A stretch of DNA of 64,000 bases, taken from positions 2,858,836-2,922,835 of the forward strand of contig NZ_JACHGY010000001.1 in the NCBI RefSeq assembly GCF_014207595.1. Reading direction: 5' to 3'. The stretch's first letter is position 1. Each line of letters opens with the position of its first letter. The stretch is from Algisphaera agarilytica (GTDB taxonomy: Bacteria > Planctomycetota > Phycisphaerae > Phycisphaerales > Phycisphaeraceae). Under the pieces are notes generated by a model. The model saw nothing but the letters and a program-made list of their open reading frames with translations, was not told the DNA's origin and made no database searches. Made by a program: the position numbers and the translations under genes. This document shows, in pieces, positions 17,972 to 27,560 of the stretch.

Positions 17972-18108
17972 TTAGCCCCGGGCTCTGCCCGGGGTCGGTG
18001 TTTAACCCTCACCCCCGCCACGTGTGTAAACCACGGCACGTGTGTAAACCCCGCCCCGCATAACCCGCCCCCGCATAAACCCCGCCCCCGGGCATAGCCC
18101 GGGGCTAA
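17972..18108 (+). repeat. Family D palindromes around an AACCCCGCCCC-rich core
   Basis: TAGCCCCGGGCTCTGCCCGGGG at one end and CCCGGGCATAGCCCGGGGCTA at the other flank several direct CGTGTGTAAACC and CCCGCATAA(A)CC units. It fills the gap between two convergent genes and may serve as a bidirectional terminator. Confidence 0.7.
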
Positions 18109-18116
18109 TGGGGGAA

Positions 18117-20078
18117 TCAGTTTTCGTAGGCTTCGAGGTCGAACCCGACCCGCTTGGCCATCGCCTCGGCCGACAGCGGGTTGGGGGTGTCGGCGCTGTC
18201 CAGCGAGGCGTCCACCGCGATGGTCGCGCCGGTGTTGACCGCTTCCTCGTAGCCCGCGCGGGTCAGCGGGGCGAATTCGTCCAGCACGTACACCGCCAGC
18301 GACGGGCCGATCTCGGCGTTGGGCACCGGGGTCACCGCCACACGCTGCTCGGCCGGCAGGTCGGCGATCGGCGTCTCCGACTCGTCCGCCGCCACCGCCA
18401 AGGCAAACGCCGCATCCACAAAGTCACGGCTCACGCCCACGCCCGGCACTTCAGGCGCCGCACCTTCGGTGCCCGCGACCTTCTGGAACGGTGCCAGGTC
18501 CTGCACCGTCGTCTCGGCCGCAGCAGCCACGGCGTCGAGTCCCTCAGCAACCGCTAGGGTCTGCCACGACTCGGCCTCGGCGACCAGCCGCTCGTATGCC
18601 GCGATCAGCTTCGCATCCGCGATCACGCGTTCCTGAACCTCTTCGAGGGTTTCCGGGGCGTGGGCGAGCTCGGCGTCTTCGATGCGGAACAGGTACATGT
18701 CGCCGTTGAAGCCACGCAGCGCCTTGCTGGCGATGCCGACCTGCGTCCGCATGCTGCGGAGCACCTGCGTCGGGTCTTCGACCAGCTTGCGGGTCGCACT
18801 GACGTATTGGTCAAACCGCACGCCCTGGCCGCCTTCGCCGATGATCGTCTGGCCGATGCCCGGCAGCGTGGCCAGGTCGGTGAGGGCGATCCATTCGTTG
18901 GCGTTGCCCTGCGCTTGCAGCTTGACGCCTTGCTCCGCTTCGACGGCCGAGATGATCTCTTCCCAGGCCAAAGGCGTGAAGTCTTCGCTCAGCTCGAGAT
19001 AGCCCTCGACCCGCGACTGCCCACGCTGGTTTTCCGCAAGCAGACTCTGGACCGTGGCCAGCACCTTGGTGGCGAACTGCTCGGCCCGGCGGTCGGTGAG
19101 TTCGACAGTCAACGCCGCCACCGCTTCGGGGGTCGGGTTGTCGGGGATGTTGCCCTCTTCATCCGCAAACCGGGCGGGGAAGGCTTTGTACGCGTCCAGC
19201 ACGTCCAGGTACTCGATGTTCACCTGGTCCCGCACTTCACGCATCGGGATCTGCAGGTAGGTGAGCTTCACGCGGTCGGGGTACATGTAGCCAAAGGGGA
19301 ACGGCTCGCCGGTGCCTTCGAGGTTGTTCTTGTAGGCCTCAAACACTTCGGTGAGTTGGTCCTGTTCGGGTTGCGGGGCGGCTTCGAGGTCGGGGAGGAT
19401 CAGCACGACCCGGCCGGTGACGTTGGCGAAGTTGTTCTGCGCGAACTGGGCCAGACGTGGGGCGCTGAGGCGGCGGGTGCCGTTGGCCTCGGCGATCGCG
19501 AACTGGATGTACTGGCTGCGGAACTGGGGCGGCATGTTTCCGAACTGTTGCAGCTGCTGCATGCTCTGGAAGATGATCTCGAGTCGGTTAACCGCCAACG
19601 AAGGCGAGCCGCCGCGCGGGTCGCGGTAGGAGGTGCCCAGCACGGTCTGGCGGTACTGCTCGGCGACCAACCAGTGGCGGACGATCTCGCGGATGGTCGC
19701 CACGGTGGTCTTGCGGGTGCTGGCCAGTTCCTGCACGGTCTCGGTGTCGAGGCCGACCGATTGCATGGCCAGATCGACTTCGCGGTTGCTGGCGTACAGG
19801 CCCATCTCCTCGGCGTCGGCCTGGATCATGAGCCAGGCGATCGCGTCGTCGGTGATCATCCCGTTGCCAAAAGGTAGCTGCTGGAGCAGGTCTATCTCGC
19901 GGGCGGCGAACTCGGCCTGACCGCGGGTGACCTTCTCGCCGTGCATCGTGCCGATCTTCTCTTTGGCGGGGTTCGGGCCGAACATCTCCACCGCCTGGGG
20001 GATGAGGAAGGCGACCATGAGCACGCAGCCCCCCACGACGAGGATGATCTTGTTGTATTGGCGGAAGAATTTAAACAC
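18117..20078 (-). CDS. SurA/PpiD-like membrane-anchored periplasmic chaperone
   Basis: 653 residues starting at GTG 20078 with GGAG eight nt upstream. One N-terminal transmembrane helix (IILVVGGCVLMVAFLIP) is followed by a large predicted periplasmic region. A SurA_N/PpiD-type segment covers about residues 40-170 (IGTMHGEKVTRGQAEFAAREIDLL..). A clear parvulin PPIase signature is not visible, so it may be a chaperone without isomerase activity. The C-terminus again has SurA-like helices. By analogy it helps fold outer-membrane proteins leaving the Sec machinery. lptD, a classic SurA client, lies immediately upstream on the same strand, about 250 bp away across a repeat. Confidence 0.72.
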   Translation of the reverse strand: MFKFFRQYNKIILVVGGCVLMVAFLIPQAVEMFGPNPAKEKIGTMHGEKVTRGQAEFAAREIDLLQQLPFGNGMITDDAIAWLMIQADAEEMGLYASNREVDLAMQSVGLDTETVQELASTRKTTVATIREIVRHWLVAEQYRQTVLGTSYRDPRGGSPSLAVNRLEIIFQSMQQLQQFGNMPPQFRSQYIQFAIAEANGTRRLSAPRLAQFAQNNFANVTGRVVLILPDLEAAPQPEQDQLTEVFEAYKNNLEGTGEPFPFGYMYPDRVKLTYLQIPMREVRDQVNIEYLDVLDAYKAFPARFADEEGNIPDNPTPEAVAALTVELTDRRAEQFATKVLATVQSLLAENQRGQSRVEGYLELSEDFTPLAWEEIISAVEAEQGVKLQAQGNANEWIALTDLATLPGIGQTIIGEGGQGVRFDQYVSATRKLVEDPTQVLRSMRTQVGIASKALRGFNGDMYLFRIEDAELAHAPETLEEVQERVIADAKLIAAYERLVAEAESWQTLAVAEGLDAVAAAAETTVQDLAPFQKVAGTEGAAPEVPGVGVSRDFVDAAFALAVAADESETPIADLPAEQRVAVTPVPNAEIGPSLAVYVLDEFAPLTRAGYEEAVNTGATIAVDASLDSADTPNPLSAEAMAKRVGFDLEAYEN

Positions 20079-20171
20079 GGGGCAAGCTCCACAGAGGGGG
20101 CGGGGGATCAGTCAAATCGCGATTTTCGAGTCGGGCAGTATACCGCAGTGAAGACGGGGGGAGTGCAAACC

Positions 20172-20298
20172 CCGCTCCCCCCTCGGGGGAGCTGTCGCCG
20201 CAGGCGACTGAGGGGGAATGTGAGCCCTCTGCCACAGGGTTTCGGGGAGTGCCCCCTCCGACCCGCTTCGCGGGCCACCTCCCCCGGCGGGGGAGGGG
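20172..20298 (+). repeat. Dispersed repeat family A, copy 2
   Basis: Same blocks and orientation as 5101-5226, with a different central segment of about 12 bases. It lies between lptD and the SurA/PpiD-like gene. Confidence 0.85.
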
Positions 20299-20325
20299 TA
20301 AAGGCAAGCAAGCTCACAGCTTCAA

Positions 20326-23300
20326 TCAGAATCCGAAGACGGAGGACCGCTCGTCGCGGCCGTCGGGGATCAGGGTGAAGCCGATGGTCTGCTCGTCGTC
20401 GATCTCGTCGAAGCCGACCTTGATCCGCAGGGTCCAGCGGGGCAGCTGGCGGTCGACGACCAGGTCGATCTGGCGGGAATCGTTCTCGGAGAAGTCCAGG
20501 GTCTGCTGGAAGCCCAGGCGGTACTTGGTCGTCAGGTGGTAGCCGAAGCCCCAGGTCAGCAGTTCGTTGTCCAGCACGTCGATCTCTTCGTAGGACACGA
20601 ACGAGTTCAGCCGGGGGGTGTGATCGAGGCTTCCGCCGACGCGCCACTGGGCGACGCGGTCCGACTCGAAGCTGTGGGTCAGCTGGCCCGCCACGCCGAG
20701 GGTGTCGGTGACCATCCACAGCAGCTCGGTGTAGAAGTGGTCGCCGCCGACGCTGTACTCGGGGCGGTAGTCGTAGAACCGGGCGATGTCGGTCTCAACA
20801 TCCGAGTCGTCGCTGCGGAAGACCAGGTCGGTCTGCAGCGTGATCCAGTCGACCGTGCGTTCCCGGCCCGGGCCGCCGCGGCGGGTCTGCCAGGTGTTGA
20901 TCATGCCCAGCTTCACGCCCGCTCCCTCGGCCAGGCTCTCGACGTCGTCGTCGTACTCGGGCAGGTTGTTCGGGTCGATGGTGCTGCCGTTGAGAAACAC
21001 CGTGGCGCCGGGCTCGACGACGTGGCGGATGCCGTCGACATCCAGCAGGCTCGACTGGGCGCTGCCGTCTGCTTTAGAGAACTGCGTGCCCAATCGCAGG
21101 CCGGCCTCGCCCCAGAGCCGGACCTGATCGCCGTCGGTGTTGCCGAAGTCGACGAAGTCCTCGTCGTAAGCGGTGAGCCGGCCGACGACGTACGGCGTGA
21201 TGTCGAGCGGGCCGGAAGCCATCGGCAGCGACAATTCCTGCCGGCTATCAAATCGCCGGACACTCTGATCCGGGAAGCCCGCCGCGTCGAGGCGGTCGCT
21301 GAAACTCTGGTTGGCGGTGATGCCGAAGAACCGCAGGGACTGGGCGTCGGTGAACCCGCGGTCGCCGGGGGTGTCGTCTTCGCCGACGATGCGGAGCTGG
21401 GAGAACGAGGTCTGGCTGTGCCAGGTGACCTGGTTGCCCAGCAGGCTGCCGCCGATGACGCGGTGGCTGAGTTCGGGGTAGCGTTCGACGTAGTAGCCCT
21501 GGGATTGCAGCTCGTCGAGCTGTTCGACAAAACCCGAGAGGTTGGTGGTCGCCAGGAAGTCGAGTGCTTGGTCTTCTTCCTGCCACTTCAGGTGGGCCGA
21601 GGTTTCGTAGAGCTTCCCGGCCGCGGCCTCGCTGGGGTAGAACGCTTCGAGGAACGTCGGGTCGGAGACGAACGCGCCCTCGAGGGTGAGCTCGAAGTTG
21701 CCCGGCAGGTATTCGCGGTGACGCACGTTGGCGACGCCGCGGATCTCGTCTTCCTGGTTGATCTCACGTCCGCCGATCTCGTCTTCACCCGAGTCGTCCA
21801 CGAGCAGGTAGCCGCGGAACTCGCCGAGGTTGTTGCGCGAGTCGTACCGACCCGACGTGCCGATGCCCGGGCCGTGCTCGCCGAGGTAGTCGAGGTTGAA
21901 CTCGGCGTCGACGTTTTCGGGCCGGGTCTTGCCGAGCATGGCAAAGAGGTCCCAGGTCGTCTCGATCTCGACGCCCGAGTTGGACGAGTAGCGGGCGTTG
22001 AGGCTGCGAAGCGGCGAGTCTTCGCCGTAGGCCGACAGCTCGGGCCAGTAGAAAACGGGGGTTTCGCCGACATTGAGCGTGGTGCCGCGGGCGGTGAAGA
22101 ACGAGCCGGTCTCGCCGTCGGGGCGGCGGACCTGCTGGAAGCTCAGCTCTCCCGCACCGATGGAGAAGTGGGGCGTGGCGAACTCGCTGGTGGTCAGCCG
22201 GGCGTCGCGGGCCAGGAAGTCGGTCGCCGAGGTCTGGCGGACGCTGTCGGCCCGGACATACAGCGGGACCTGCCGGCGGGCGTCGAACGCATAGAACACC
22301 GCGTCGAGCAGCGTCGCGCGGTTGCGGGCCAGGTCGTAGAACATCCGCGGCGAGCGGACGGTGTACGTGCCATCGCTGACGATGGCGTTGTCTTCGAGAT
22401 ACACGCCACGCAAGGCACCGGCGTCGAGTTGGCCCACCCCCGCGTCGAACGGGTCGGCCTCGTCGTCGTTGGCCACGAACAACACCACCCGCTCGGACCG
22501 GAGCGTGACGACCCGGCCGTCGCGGAAGTCTTCAAAGACCAGCTGGACATCACCGACCAGCGACACGGCGGTTTCTTCGTCGCCGATCTGGGCCGACCAC
22601 GAATCCATGGCGTAGGCCACGACGCCGCGGGCGGGCAGGATGCTCTGATCCGGCTTGAGGTCCTCGGTGTCTTCGGGGACCTGCGGCAAGTCGGCGACGG
22701 CTTCGCCGGGGACCGCGTCGTAGAGGCGGCGCTGTTCTTCTTCGATCTGGGCCCGGCGGCGCTGCTTGCGGATCGCCGTCGCGGCCGACAGCCCCTCGGC
22801 CTCGGGGACCAGCAGGCCCGGCCGCTGCAGGGCTCGTCGGTGGTCGGCCAGCCGCTGCATCGCCTGATGGATGACCGCTGAATGCTCCGCGGGGGCGCGG
22901 TCGACCTGCTCGAAGCTGCCGGGTTCATCGAGGCGGACCTTGCCGAGGGTAGACGCGGTGACAAGCAGGCCGGGCTGGCGTGATTCATCGGCCAGCGGGT
23001 TGCGGCCGTCCCGCGGTTGCAGGCCCGCCCGGGTGGAGCCGATGCCGTAGACCGGCTGGGCGTCTTGGAACCAGGCGGCGATGTGGCGGACCGTCCCGGC
23101 GTCGATGGATTGGTTCTCGATGCGGACAACGATGGTCGAGCCGTTGAAGCCGTACGCCCCGACGCTGAGCGAGGCGTCGCCGCGCAGCAGCATCATGCGG
23201 GCGTTGCCGTCTTGCCAGGTGGTGACTTCGAGCGCGGTCATGCGGGCCTCGAAATCCACCAGCGGGTCGGCGAACAAAGATTCGAGCGCCGCGGGGGGCA

Positions 23301-23427
23301 GGTCCACCTCGGCGGCCTGGGCGTCGGCCGACGCATGCACCCCGATGAGCCCGGGCGCCGCCAACGACAGACACGCCCCGAGTCCCGACGCGATCAGTCG
23401 GCGATGGCGGGGGTGGCGTTGGGTCAT
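20326..23427 (-). CDS. lptD: LPS-assembly protein LptD/OstA-like outer-membrane protein
   Basis: About 1033 residues from the ATG at 23427, which has AGGA upstream and opens a signal peptide ending near ASADAQA. An OstA-like beta-jellyroll region (for example DNAIVSDGTYTVRSPRMFYDLARNRATLLDAVFYAF) covers roughly residues 300-420. A long beta-barrel region follows, and the last residue is Phe, the usual Bam recognition signal. It would insert LPS in the outer leaflet of the outer membrane. Longer than E. coli LptD (784 residues), the extra length lying in the N-terminal ~250 residues. The open frame continues upstream inside the methyltransferase gene, but that part is a shadow. Assignment is by domain pattern, with no LptE seen. 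Confidence 0.82.
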   Translation of the reverse strand: MTQRHPRHRRLIASGLGACLSLAAPGLIGVHASADAQAAEVDLPPAALESLFADPLVDFEARMTALEVTTWQDGNARMMLLRGDASLSVGAYGFNGSTIVVRIENQSIDAGTVRHIAAWFQDAQPVYGIGSTRAGLQPRDGRNPLADESRQPGLLVTASTLGKVRLDEPGSFEQVDRAPAEHSAVIHQAMQRLADHRRALQRPGLLVPEAEGLSAATAIRKQRRRAQIEEEQRRLYDAVPGEAVADLPQVPEDTEDLKPDQSILPARGVVAYAMDSWSAQIGDEETAVSLVGDVQLVFEDFRDGRVVTLRSERVVLFVANDDEADPFDAGVGQLDAGALRGVYLEDNAIVSDGTYTVRSPRMFYDLARNRATLLDAVFYAFDARRQVPLYVRADSVRQTSATDFLARDARLTTSEFATPHFSIGAGELSFQQVRRPDGETGSFFTARGTTLNVGETPVFYWPELSAYGEDSPLRSLNARYSSNSGVEIETTWDLFAMLGKTRPENVDAEFNLDYLGEHGPGIGTSGRYDSRNNLGEFRGYLLVDDSGEDEIGGREINQEDEIRGVANVRHREYLPGNFELTLEGAFVSDPTFLEAFYPSEAAAGKLYETSAHLKWQEEDQALDFLATTNLSGFVEQLDELQSQGYYVERYPELSHRVIGGSLLGNQVTWHSQTSFSQLRIVGEDDTPGDRGFTDAQSLRFFGITANQSFSDRLDAAGFPDQSVRRFDSRQELSLPMASGPLDITPYVVGRLTAYDEDFVDFGNTDGDQVRLWGEAGLRLGTQFSKADGSAQSSLLDVDGIRHVVEPGATVFLNGSTIDPNNLPEYDDDVESLAEGAGVKLGMINTWQTRRGGPGRERTVDWITLQTDLVFRSDDSDVETDIARFYDYRPEYSVGGDHFYTELLWMVTDTLGVAGQLTHSFESDRVAQWRVGGSLDHTPRLNSFVSYEEIDVLDNELLTWGFGYHLTTKYRLGFQQTLDFSENDSRQIDLVVDRQLPRWTLRIKVGFDEIDDEQTIGFTLIPDGRDERSSVFGF

Positions 23428-23462
23428 CCGTGACGTCCTGTGAGTGAGGCGGGGCGGTGGGG

Positions 23463-24134
23463 TTAGGCGGCGGGCGAGAGCGAACGCATCCGTGGGGTGA
23501 GCACGACGATCTGCCAGAAGTCGACGGTGCTCATCTTGAAGTGGTACAGCACGCGGAGGCCGACGCCTTCGAGGCATTCCTCGAGACGTAGGTCCGACCG
23601 CCAGCCGATCTTCACGAAGATCGGGTTGGTGATGCGTTCGAACCAGCTCACGACAGGTTTGTACGAGCGGAAGTGGTTGAGCACGATGATCCGGCCGTCG
23701 GGCTTCACCAAGCGTTTGGCCTCGTGCAGCAGTTTGTTGGGCTCGCTCACCACGCTGATCGTGTGGCTGATGACCACGTGGTCGAAGCTGTGGTCGGCAA
23801 AGGGTGTTTCCAGGGCGTTGCCCAGCAGGAGCTGGACGTGGTCCAGGCCCTGCTCGTCGACCTTCTGCTGCGCCTTGGCGAGCATGCCCGGCGAGAGGTC
23901 CATGCCCACGACCTGCATGTCCCGGGGGTAGTGCCCGAGGGTCATGCCGGTGCCTACGCCCAGGTCCAGCACACGGTCGCCCGGCTGGTGGCGGAGTTGC
24001 TTGAGGGCACGGTGTTGTCGTTTGTGGACCAGGGCCCCAAACGTGTGGTCGTAGAACTTGGCCCACAGGTCGTAGAGCTTGCTCGTCTCGGGCTCGCTCA
24101 TCGAGGCGTTGGTTTGGGGATGGGAATCACTCAT
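23463..24134 (-). CDS. Class I SAM-dependent methyltransferase, PmtA/UbiE-like
   Basis: About 223 residues from ATG 24134; a second ATG at 24101 is possible. Sequence shows YDLWAKFYDHTFG, then motif I VLDLGVGTGMTL, the acidic-loop GMDLSPGMLAKA, and the post-motif region HVVISHTISVVSEPNKLLHEAKRLVKPDGRIIVLNHF. The YDLW.KFYD start and GVGTG.TL.HYP pattern most resemble phosphatidylethanolamine N-methyltransferase (PmtA), which would make phosphatidylcholine or methylated PE. A quinone methyltransferase is the main alternative. It is 35 bp upstream of lptD on the same strand and could be co-transcribed with it, fitting a membrane-lipid role. Confidence 0.8.
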   Translation of the reverse strand: MSDSHPQTNASMSEPETSKLYDLWAKFYDHTFGALVHKRQHRALKQLRHQPGDRVLDLGVGTGMTLGHYPRDMQVVGMDLSPGMLAKAQQKVDEQGLDHVQLLLGNALETPFADHSFDHVVISHTISVVSEPNKLLHEAKRLVKPDGRIIVLNHFRSYKPVVSWFERITNPIFVKIGWRSDLRLEECLEGVGLRVLYHFKMSTVDFWQIVVLTPRMRSLSPAA

Positions 24135-24192
24135 TGAAGCGATCAGAATAACATGCCCCGGGCCCGCTCGCCGGGGCGTTGGGAGCAACTTT

Positions 24193-24260
24193 GTAGGTCA
24201 GGTCTTCGACCTGACGCGAGGCGATTGAAAACCCGGGGTCAGGCCGAAGACCTGACCTAC
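24193..24260 (+). repeat. Dispersed paired-hairpin repeat family B, copy 1
   Basis: GTAGGTCAGGTCTTCGACCTGACGCG and a matching inverted arm ending CTGACCTAC enclose a short variable spacer. Each arm also folds on itself (GTCAGGT/ACCTGAC with a CTTCG loop). It sits between the divergent starts of the methyltransferase and thiS. Confidence 0.9.
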
Positions 24261-24274
24261 CCAGCGGGGACAGC

Positions 24275-24280
24275 TACACT
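24275..24280 (+). promoter_or_regulatory. -10-like box TACACT nine nt before thiS start
   Basis: TACACT, nine bases, then ATG 24290. The intervening bases include GGGCAGG, so a ribosome site is also possible. No TPP-riboswitch-length leader can fit between the repeat and the start codon. Confidence 0.4.
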
Positions 24281-24289
24281 GTGGGCAGG

Positions 24290-24487
24290 ATGAAACTAAC
24301 CATCAACGGACAACCCCAGGACGTCGCGGCCGACCGCGTGGACACGCTGCTGGAGGCTTTGGGCATGGCCGGCCAGGCCGTGGCGGTCGAGCTGAACAAG
24401 GACGTCGTGCCCAAACGGGACCACGCGACGACCCCGCTCAAAGACGGCGACGTGCTGGAGCTGGTCACCCTCGTGGGTGGGGGTTGA
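24290..24487 (+). CDS. thiS: Sulfur carrier protein ThiS
   Basis: 65 residues with the beta-grasp pattern MKLTINGQPQ...TLLEALGM...VAVELNKDVVP..DHATTPLKDGDVLELVTLVGGG. The C-terminal Gly residues are the site of adenylation and thiocarboxylation; here three glycines end the chain where two are usual. It delivers sulfur for the thiazole of thiamin to ThiG, encoded 42 bp downstream. The in-frame GTG at 24281 would add three residues; ATG 24290 is preferred. Confidence 0.93.
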   Translation: MKLTINGQPQDVAADRVDTLLEALGMAGQAVAVELNKDVVPKRDHATTPLKDGDVLELVTLVGGG

Positions 24488-24492
24488 ACGCT

Positions 24493-24518
24493 TAAGATTT
24501 TTGATTTTAGATTTGAGA
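24493..24518 (+). repeat. Weak copy of the AT-rich GATTTT repeat (family F-like)
   Basis: TAAGATTTTTGATTTTAGATTTGA resembles the GGATTTTGGATTTTGGATTTC units at 42656-42682 and 45031-45063. It fills the thiS-thiG gap without breaking the operon. Low confidence that it is the same family. Confidence 0.4.
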
Positions 24519-24529
24519 AAGACTTGGAC

Positions 24530-25381
24530 ATGAGTTCCACCACGACTGCTCCCGTCACCGAAGACCAGCCGCTGATCGTCGGCGGCAAGACGCTGGCCTC
24601 GCGTCTGATTGTGGGCACGGGCAAATACAAAGACTACGAGCAGATGCAGCACGCCCTGGACGCCTCGGGGGCGTCGGTCGTGACCGTCGCGGTCCGCCGT
24701 GAACGGCTGGTCGATGCCGAGGGGCGCTCGATGCTCGAGTTCCTCGATACCGATCGCTACACCATCCTGCCCAACACCGCGGGCTGCTTCACCGCCGAGG
24801 ACGCGGTGCGTGTCGCAAAGCTCGGCCGGGAGATCCTCGACCAGCTCGACAACCCCGGCAAGGACTGGGTCAAGCTCGAAGTGCTCAACGACAAGAAGAC
24901 CCTGCTGCCCGACCCCGTCGGCACACTCGAAGCGACCAAAGAATTGGTCGCCGATGGATTCAAAGTGTTGTGCTACACGAGTGACGACCCCGTGATGGCG
25001 GCCAAGCTCAAGGAAGCCGGGGCGGCGAGCGTGATGCCCGCCGGCTCGCCCATCGGCAGCGGCCAGGGCGTGCTCAACCCCAACGCGATCACGATCATCC
25101 TCGAGACCCTCAAAGACGGCGACCCCGACTACCCCGTCATCCTCGACGCCGGCGTCGGCACGGCGAGCGATGTCACGGTGGCTATGGAACTCGGCGCCGA
25201 CGGCGTCCTGCTCAACACCGGCATCGCCCACGCCAGCGACCCGATCACCATGGCCAGCGCCATGCGCCACGCCCTCGAAGCCGGCCGCCTGTCCTACAAA
25301 GCCGGCCGCATCCCCAAGAAGCTCTACGCCACCGCCAGTTCGCCGTGGGACGGCGTGATCAGCTACATCCCCGGGGAGTAA
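24530..25381 (+). CDS. thiG: Thiazole synthase
   Basis: 283 residues, slightly longer than usual because of a ~15-residue polar N-terminus. The (beta/alpha)8 barrel shows [14 protein letters not shown], the active-site Lys in [16 protein letters not shown], the hallmark [12 protein letters not shown], and [13 protein letters not shown]. It builds the thiazole phosphate moiety of thiamin from deoxyxylulose phosphate, dehydroglycine and ThiS thiocarboxylate. It forms an operon with thiS; thiH or thiO for dehydroglycine supply is not in the window. Confidence 0.96.
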   Translation: MSSTTTAPVTEDQPLIVGGKTLASRLIVGTGKYKDYEQMQHALDASGASVVTVAVRRERLVDAEGRSMLEFLDTDRYTILPNTAGCFTAEDAVRVAKLGREILDQLDNPGKDWVKLEVLNDKKTLLPDPVGTLEATKELVADGFKVLCYTSDDPVMAAKLKEAGAASVMPAGSPIGSGQGVLNPNAITIILETLKDGDPDYPVILDAGVGTASDVTVAMELGADGVLLNTGIAHASDPITMASAMRHALEAGRLSYKAGRIPKKLYATASSPWDGVISYIPGE

Positions 25382-25452
25382 ACCCGGGCCCGCGTTTCTG
25401 CCGAGTTTCGTAAGTTCCGTCGTTCTGTTTTTACCTCTAGACCGAGTCCAAT

Positions 25453-27468
25453 ATGACCAATCGCCTTTCGCTGTTTGCGTGCGCTGTTTTTGTGCTTTCA
25501 CTGTCGGCGTCGGCTTTGGAGCTTCCCGCGATCTTCTCGGATCACATGGTGCTGCAACGCGGCATATCGGTGCCGGTGTGGGGCACGGCCGAGCCGGTGC
25601 AGGAGGTGACGGTGAAGTTGGCGGGGATGGAGGTCCAAGCGATCGCGGATGAAAAGGGCGATTGGCGAGTCGATCTGCCGGCGATGGTGGCGAGCTTCAA
25701 GCCTGTGGTCCTGACCGTCGAAGCCGGGGGTTCGTCCGGCGAGGCGAAGAAACGTTTTGAGGACATCCTGGTCGGCGAGGTTTGGCACTGCTCGGGGCAA
25801 TCCAACATGGGCTGGGTGGTCTCCAACTCCGCCAACGCGAAGGAAGAAATCGCCGCGGCGGACCACCCCGAGATCCGCTTGTTCCGGGTGCCCGAGCGGG
25901 CCTTGCCCGAGCCGGACGAGATGGGCGAGGGGCAATGGAAGCTGTGCTCGCCCGACACCATCGGGCCGTTCTCGGCGGTGGCGTATTACTTCGGGCGCAA
26001 GCTGCAGCAAGACCTGGACGTGCCGGTCGGTCTGGTGTTGACGTCGTGGGGCGGCACACCAGCCGAGGCCTTCGCGTCCCGCGCGTCGCTCGAAGCCCAA
26101 CCGCAACTGCAAGACTATGTGCAGCGTTACGACAAGGACCTGGATGTCTTGGCCGAGAAACGCGCCGGTTCCCCCGGTTGGGAGGAGTTGCCCACCAACC
26201 ACCAGGACCCGGGTCCCGACGACACAGAGCGATTGGCTGCTCCGGACTTGGATGACCGCGATTGGGCTCAGCAGAGCATGCCTTCCGGCTACAGCCAGAA
26301 CATCTTCCGTCGCAGCGACGGCGTCTTCTGGGTTCGTCGCAAGGTCACCATCCCCGAATCGTGGATAGGACAGTCGTTGGAGCTTCGGCTCGCTCGGATC
26401 CGTCAGACCGACATCGCTTTCGTCAACGGCCACGAGGTCGGGCGCACCGCGGGCGAGAATCCGCATTACGTGCAGCGCAACTACACCGTGCCCGCCGAGC
26501 AGGTGGACACCACCGAGCTGACCATCGCCGTGCGCATCTTCGACCCCGGCGGATTGGGCGGGGTCTTCGGCTCGCCGGCCGCGATGTACATCCAGCCCAA
26601 GGGCAACGCCGAAGAACGTATTTCCCTGGCCGGACCGTGGCGTTTGCTGAATCACGTGGCGATGTCGCCCGACGCGATCCGCAGCGGCTTCGAGTTGTCC
26701 TGGGGGCCCAACCATCGGCCCGCGCATCTGTTCAACGCCATGATCCACCCCGTGGCCCCGTTCGCGCACCGCGGCGTGATCTGGTACCAGGGCGAATCCA
26801 ACCTCGGGCGACACGAATCCTACGACACGCTGATGAAAAAGGTGATCGAGGATTGGCGCACGCTCTGGGACCAACCCGGCGAGGCACGCGAGACGCCGTT
26901 CCTGGCGGTGCAGTTGGCCAACTACACCTCGCCACCGGCCCAGCCCGGCGAGAGTAGCTGGGCGTCGCTGCGGGATATGCAACACACAACCGCCAAGACC
27001 CACCCTAACACGTATCTCGCCACCGCGATCGACATCGGCGACGCGGCCGACATCCACCCGCGCAACAAGCAAGAGGTGGGGCGGCGGCTGGCGTTGATCG
27101 CCGAACGTCGTGTCTATGGCGACGAGTCCGTGGTGGATCAGGGCCCGACGTTCACCGTCGCCGAGGCGGCCGGCGAAAGCTCGCCACGCACGATGCGCAT
27201 CCATTTCGACCACGCCGAAGGCTTGGCCACCTCCAACGGTGAGACGCCACGCGGCTTTGCGGTCCAAGTCGAGGCGGACGGGAAATGGGTCTGGGCAGAA
27301 TCTGCCGAGATCGAGGGCCACAGCGTCTTGGTTCACGCCCCCGAAGGCATCGAGGCCCCGTTCGCCGTCCGCTACGGCTGGGCCAACAACCCGACCGACG
27401 GGCCTCGCGGGATCAACCTCGTCAACGCCGCGGGCCTGCCTGCTTTCCCATTCCAGGCGCTTCAGTAA
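25453..27468 (+). CDS. Sialate O-acetylesterase-like secreted esterase, long form
   Basis: 671 residues with a signal peptide ending near SASALE. After a beta domain starting LPAIFSDHMVLQR, the SASA/SGNH fold shows the nucleophile Ser in CSGQSNM (about residue 117), the block SWGGTPAEAF, GVIWYQGESN, and the Asp-His pair in DIHPRNK. An insert of about 170 residues (roughly 230-415) resembles a galactose-binding-like beta-sandwich (FWVRRKVTIPESWIGQSLELRL). Family members remove acetyl groups from sialic acids or acetylated xylan and other polysaccharides; the true substrate cannot be told. A shorter paralogue follows in tandem. Confidence 0.88.
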   Translation: MTNRLSLFACAVFVLSLSASALELPAIFSDHMVLQRGISVPVWGTAEPVQEVTVKLAGMEVQAIADEKGDWRVDLPAMVASFKPVVLTVEAGGSSGEAKKRFEDILVGEVWHCSGQSNMGWVVSNSANAKEEIAAADHPEIRLFRVPERALPEPDEMGEGQWKLCSPDTIGPFSAVAYYFGRKLQQDLDVPVGLVLTSWGGTPAEAFASRASLEAQPQLQDYVQRYDKDLDVLAEKRAGSPGWEELPTNHQDPGPDDTERLAAPDLDDRDWAQQSMPSGYSQNIFRRSDGVFWVRRKVTIPESWIGQSLELRLARIRQTDIAFVNGHEVGRTAGENPHYVQRNYTVPAEQVDTTELTIAVRIFDPGGLGGVFGSPAAMYIQPKGNAEERISLAGPWRLLNHVAMSPDAIRSGFELSWGPNHRPAHLFNAMIHPVAPFAHRGVIWYQGESNLGRHESYDTLMKKVIEDWRTLWDQPGEARETPFLAVQLANYTSPPAQPGESSWASLRDMQHTTAKTHPNTYLATAIDIGDAADIHPRNKQEVGRRLALIAERRVYGDESVVDQGPTFTVAEAAGESSPRTMRIHFDHAEGLATSNGETPRGFAVQVEADGKWVWAESAEIEGHSVLVHAPEGIEAPFAVRYGWANNPTDGPRGINLVNAAGLPAFPFQALQ

Positions 27469-27560
27469 GTAGATTACGAAAGCGGATTGAATCACTGGGA
27501 AATGTCTAGCTTTGGAACTTGGACGATCATTGGTTCGTTATTCAAGAAATCGGGTCCAAC

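Noticed and set aside
20536-22881. A 781-codon plus-strand open frame inside lptD
   Set aside because: Antisense shadow of the lptD frame, with low-complexity Val/Ala/Gly-rich translation and no recognisable domain.
23428-24066. N-terminal extension of the lptD frame upstream of 23427
   Set aside because: It overlaps the methyltransferase gene, has a Pro/Arg-rich shadow composition, and the signal peptide and ribosome site are at 23427.
25498-27495. A 665-codon minus-strand open frame over the first esterase
   Set aside because: Antisense shadow; the plus-strand frame has signal peptide and catalytic motifs.
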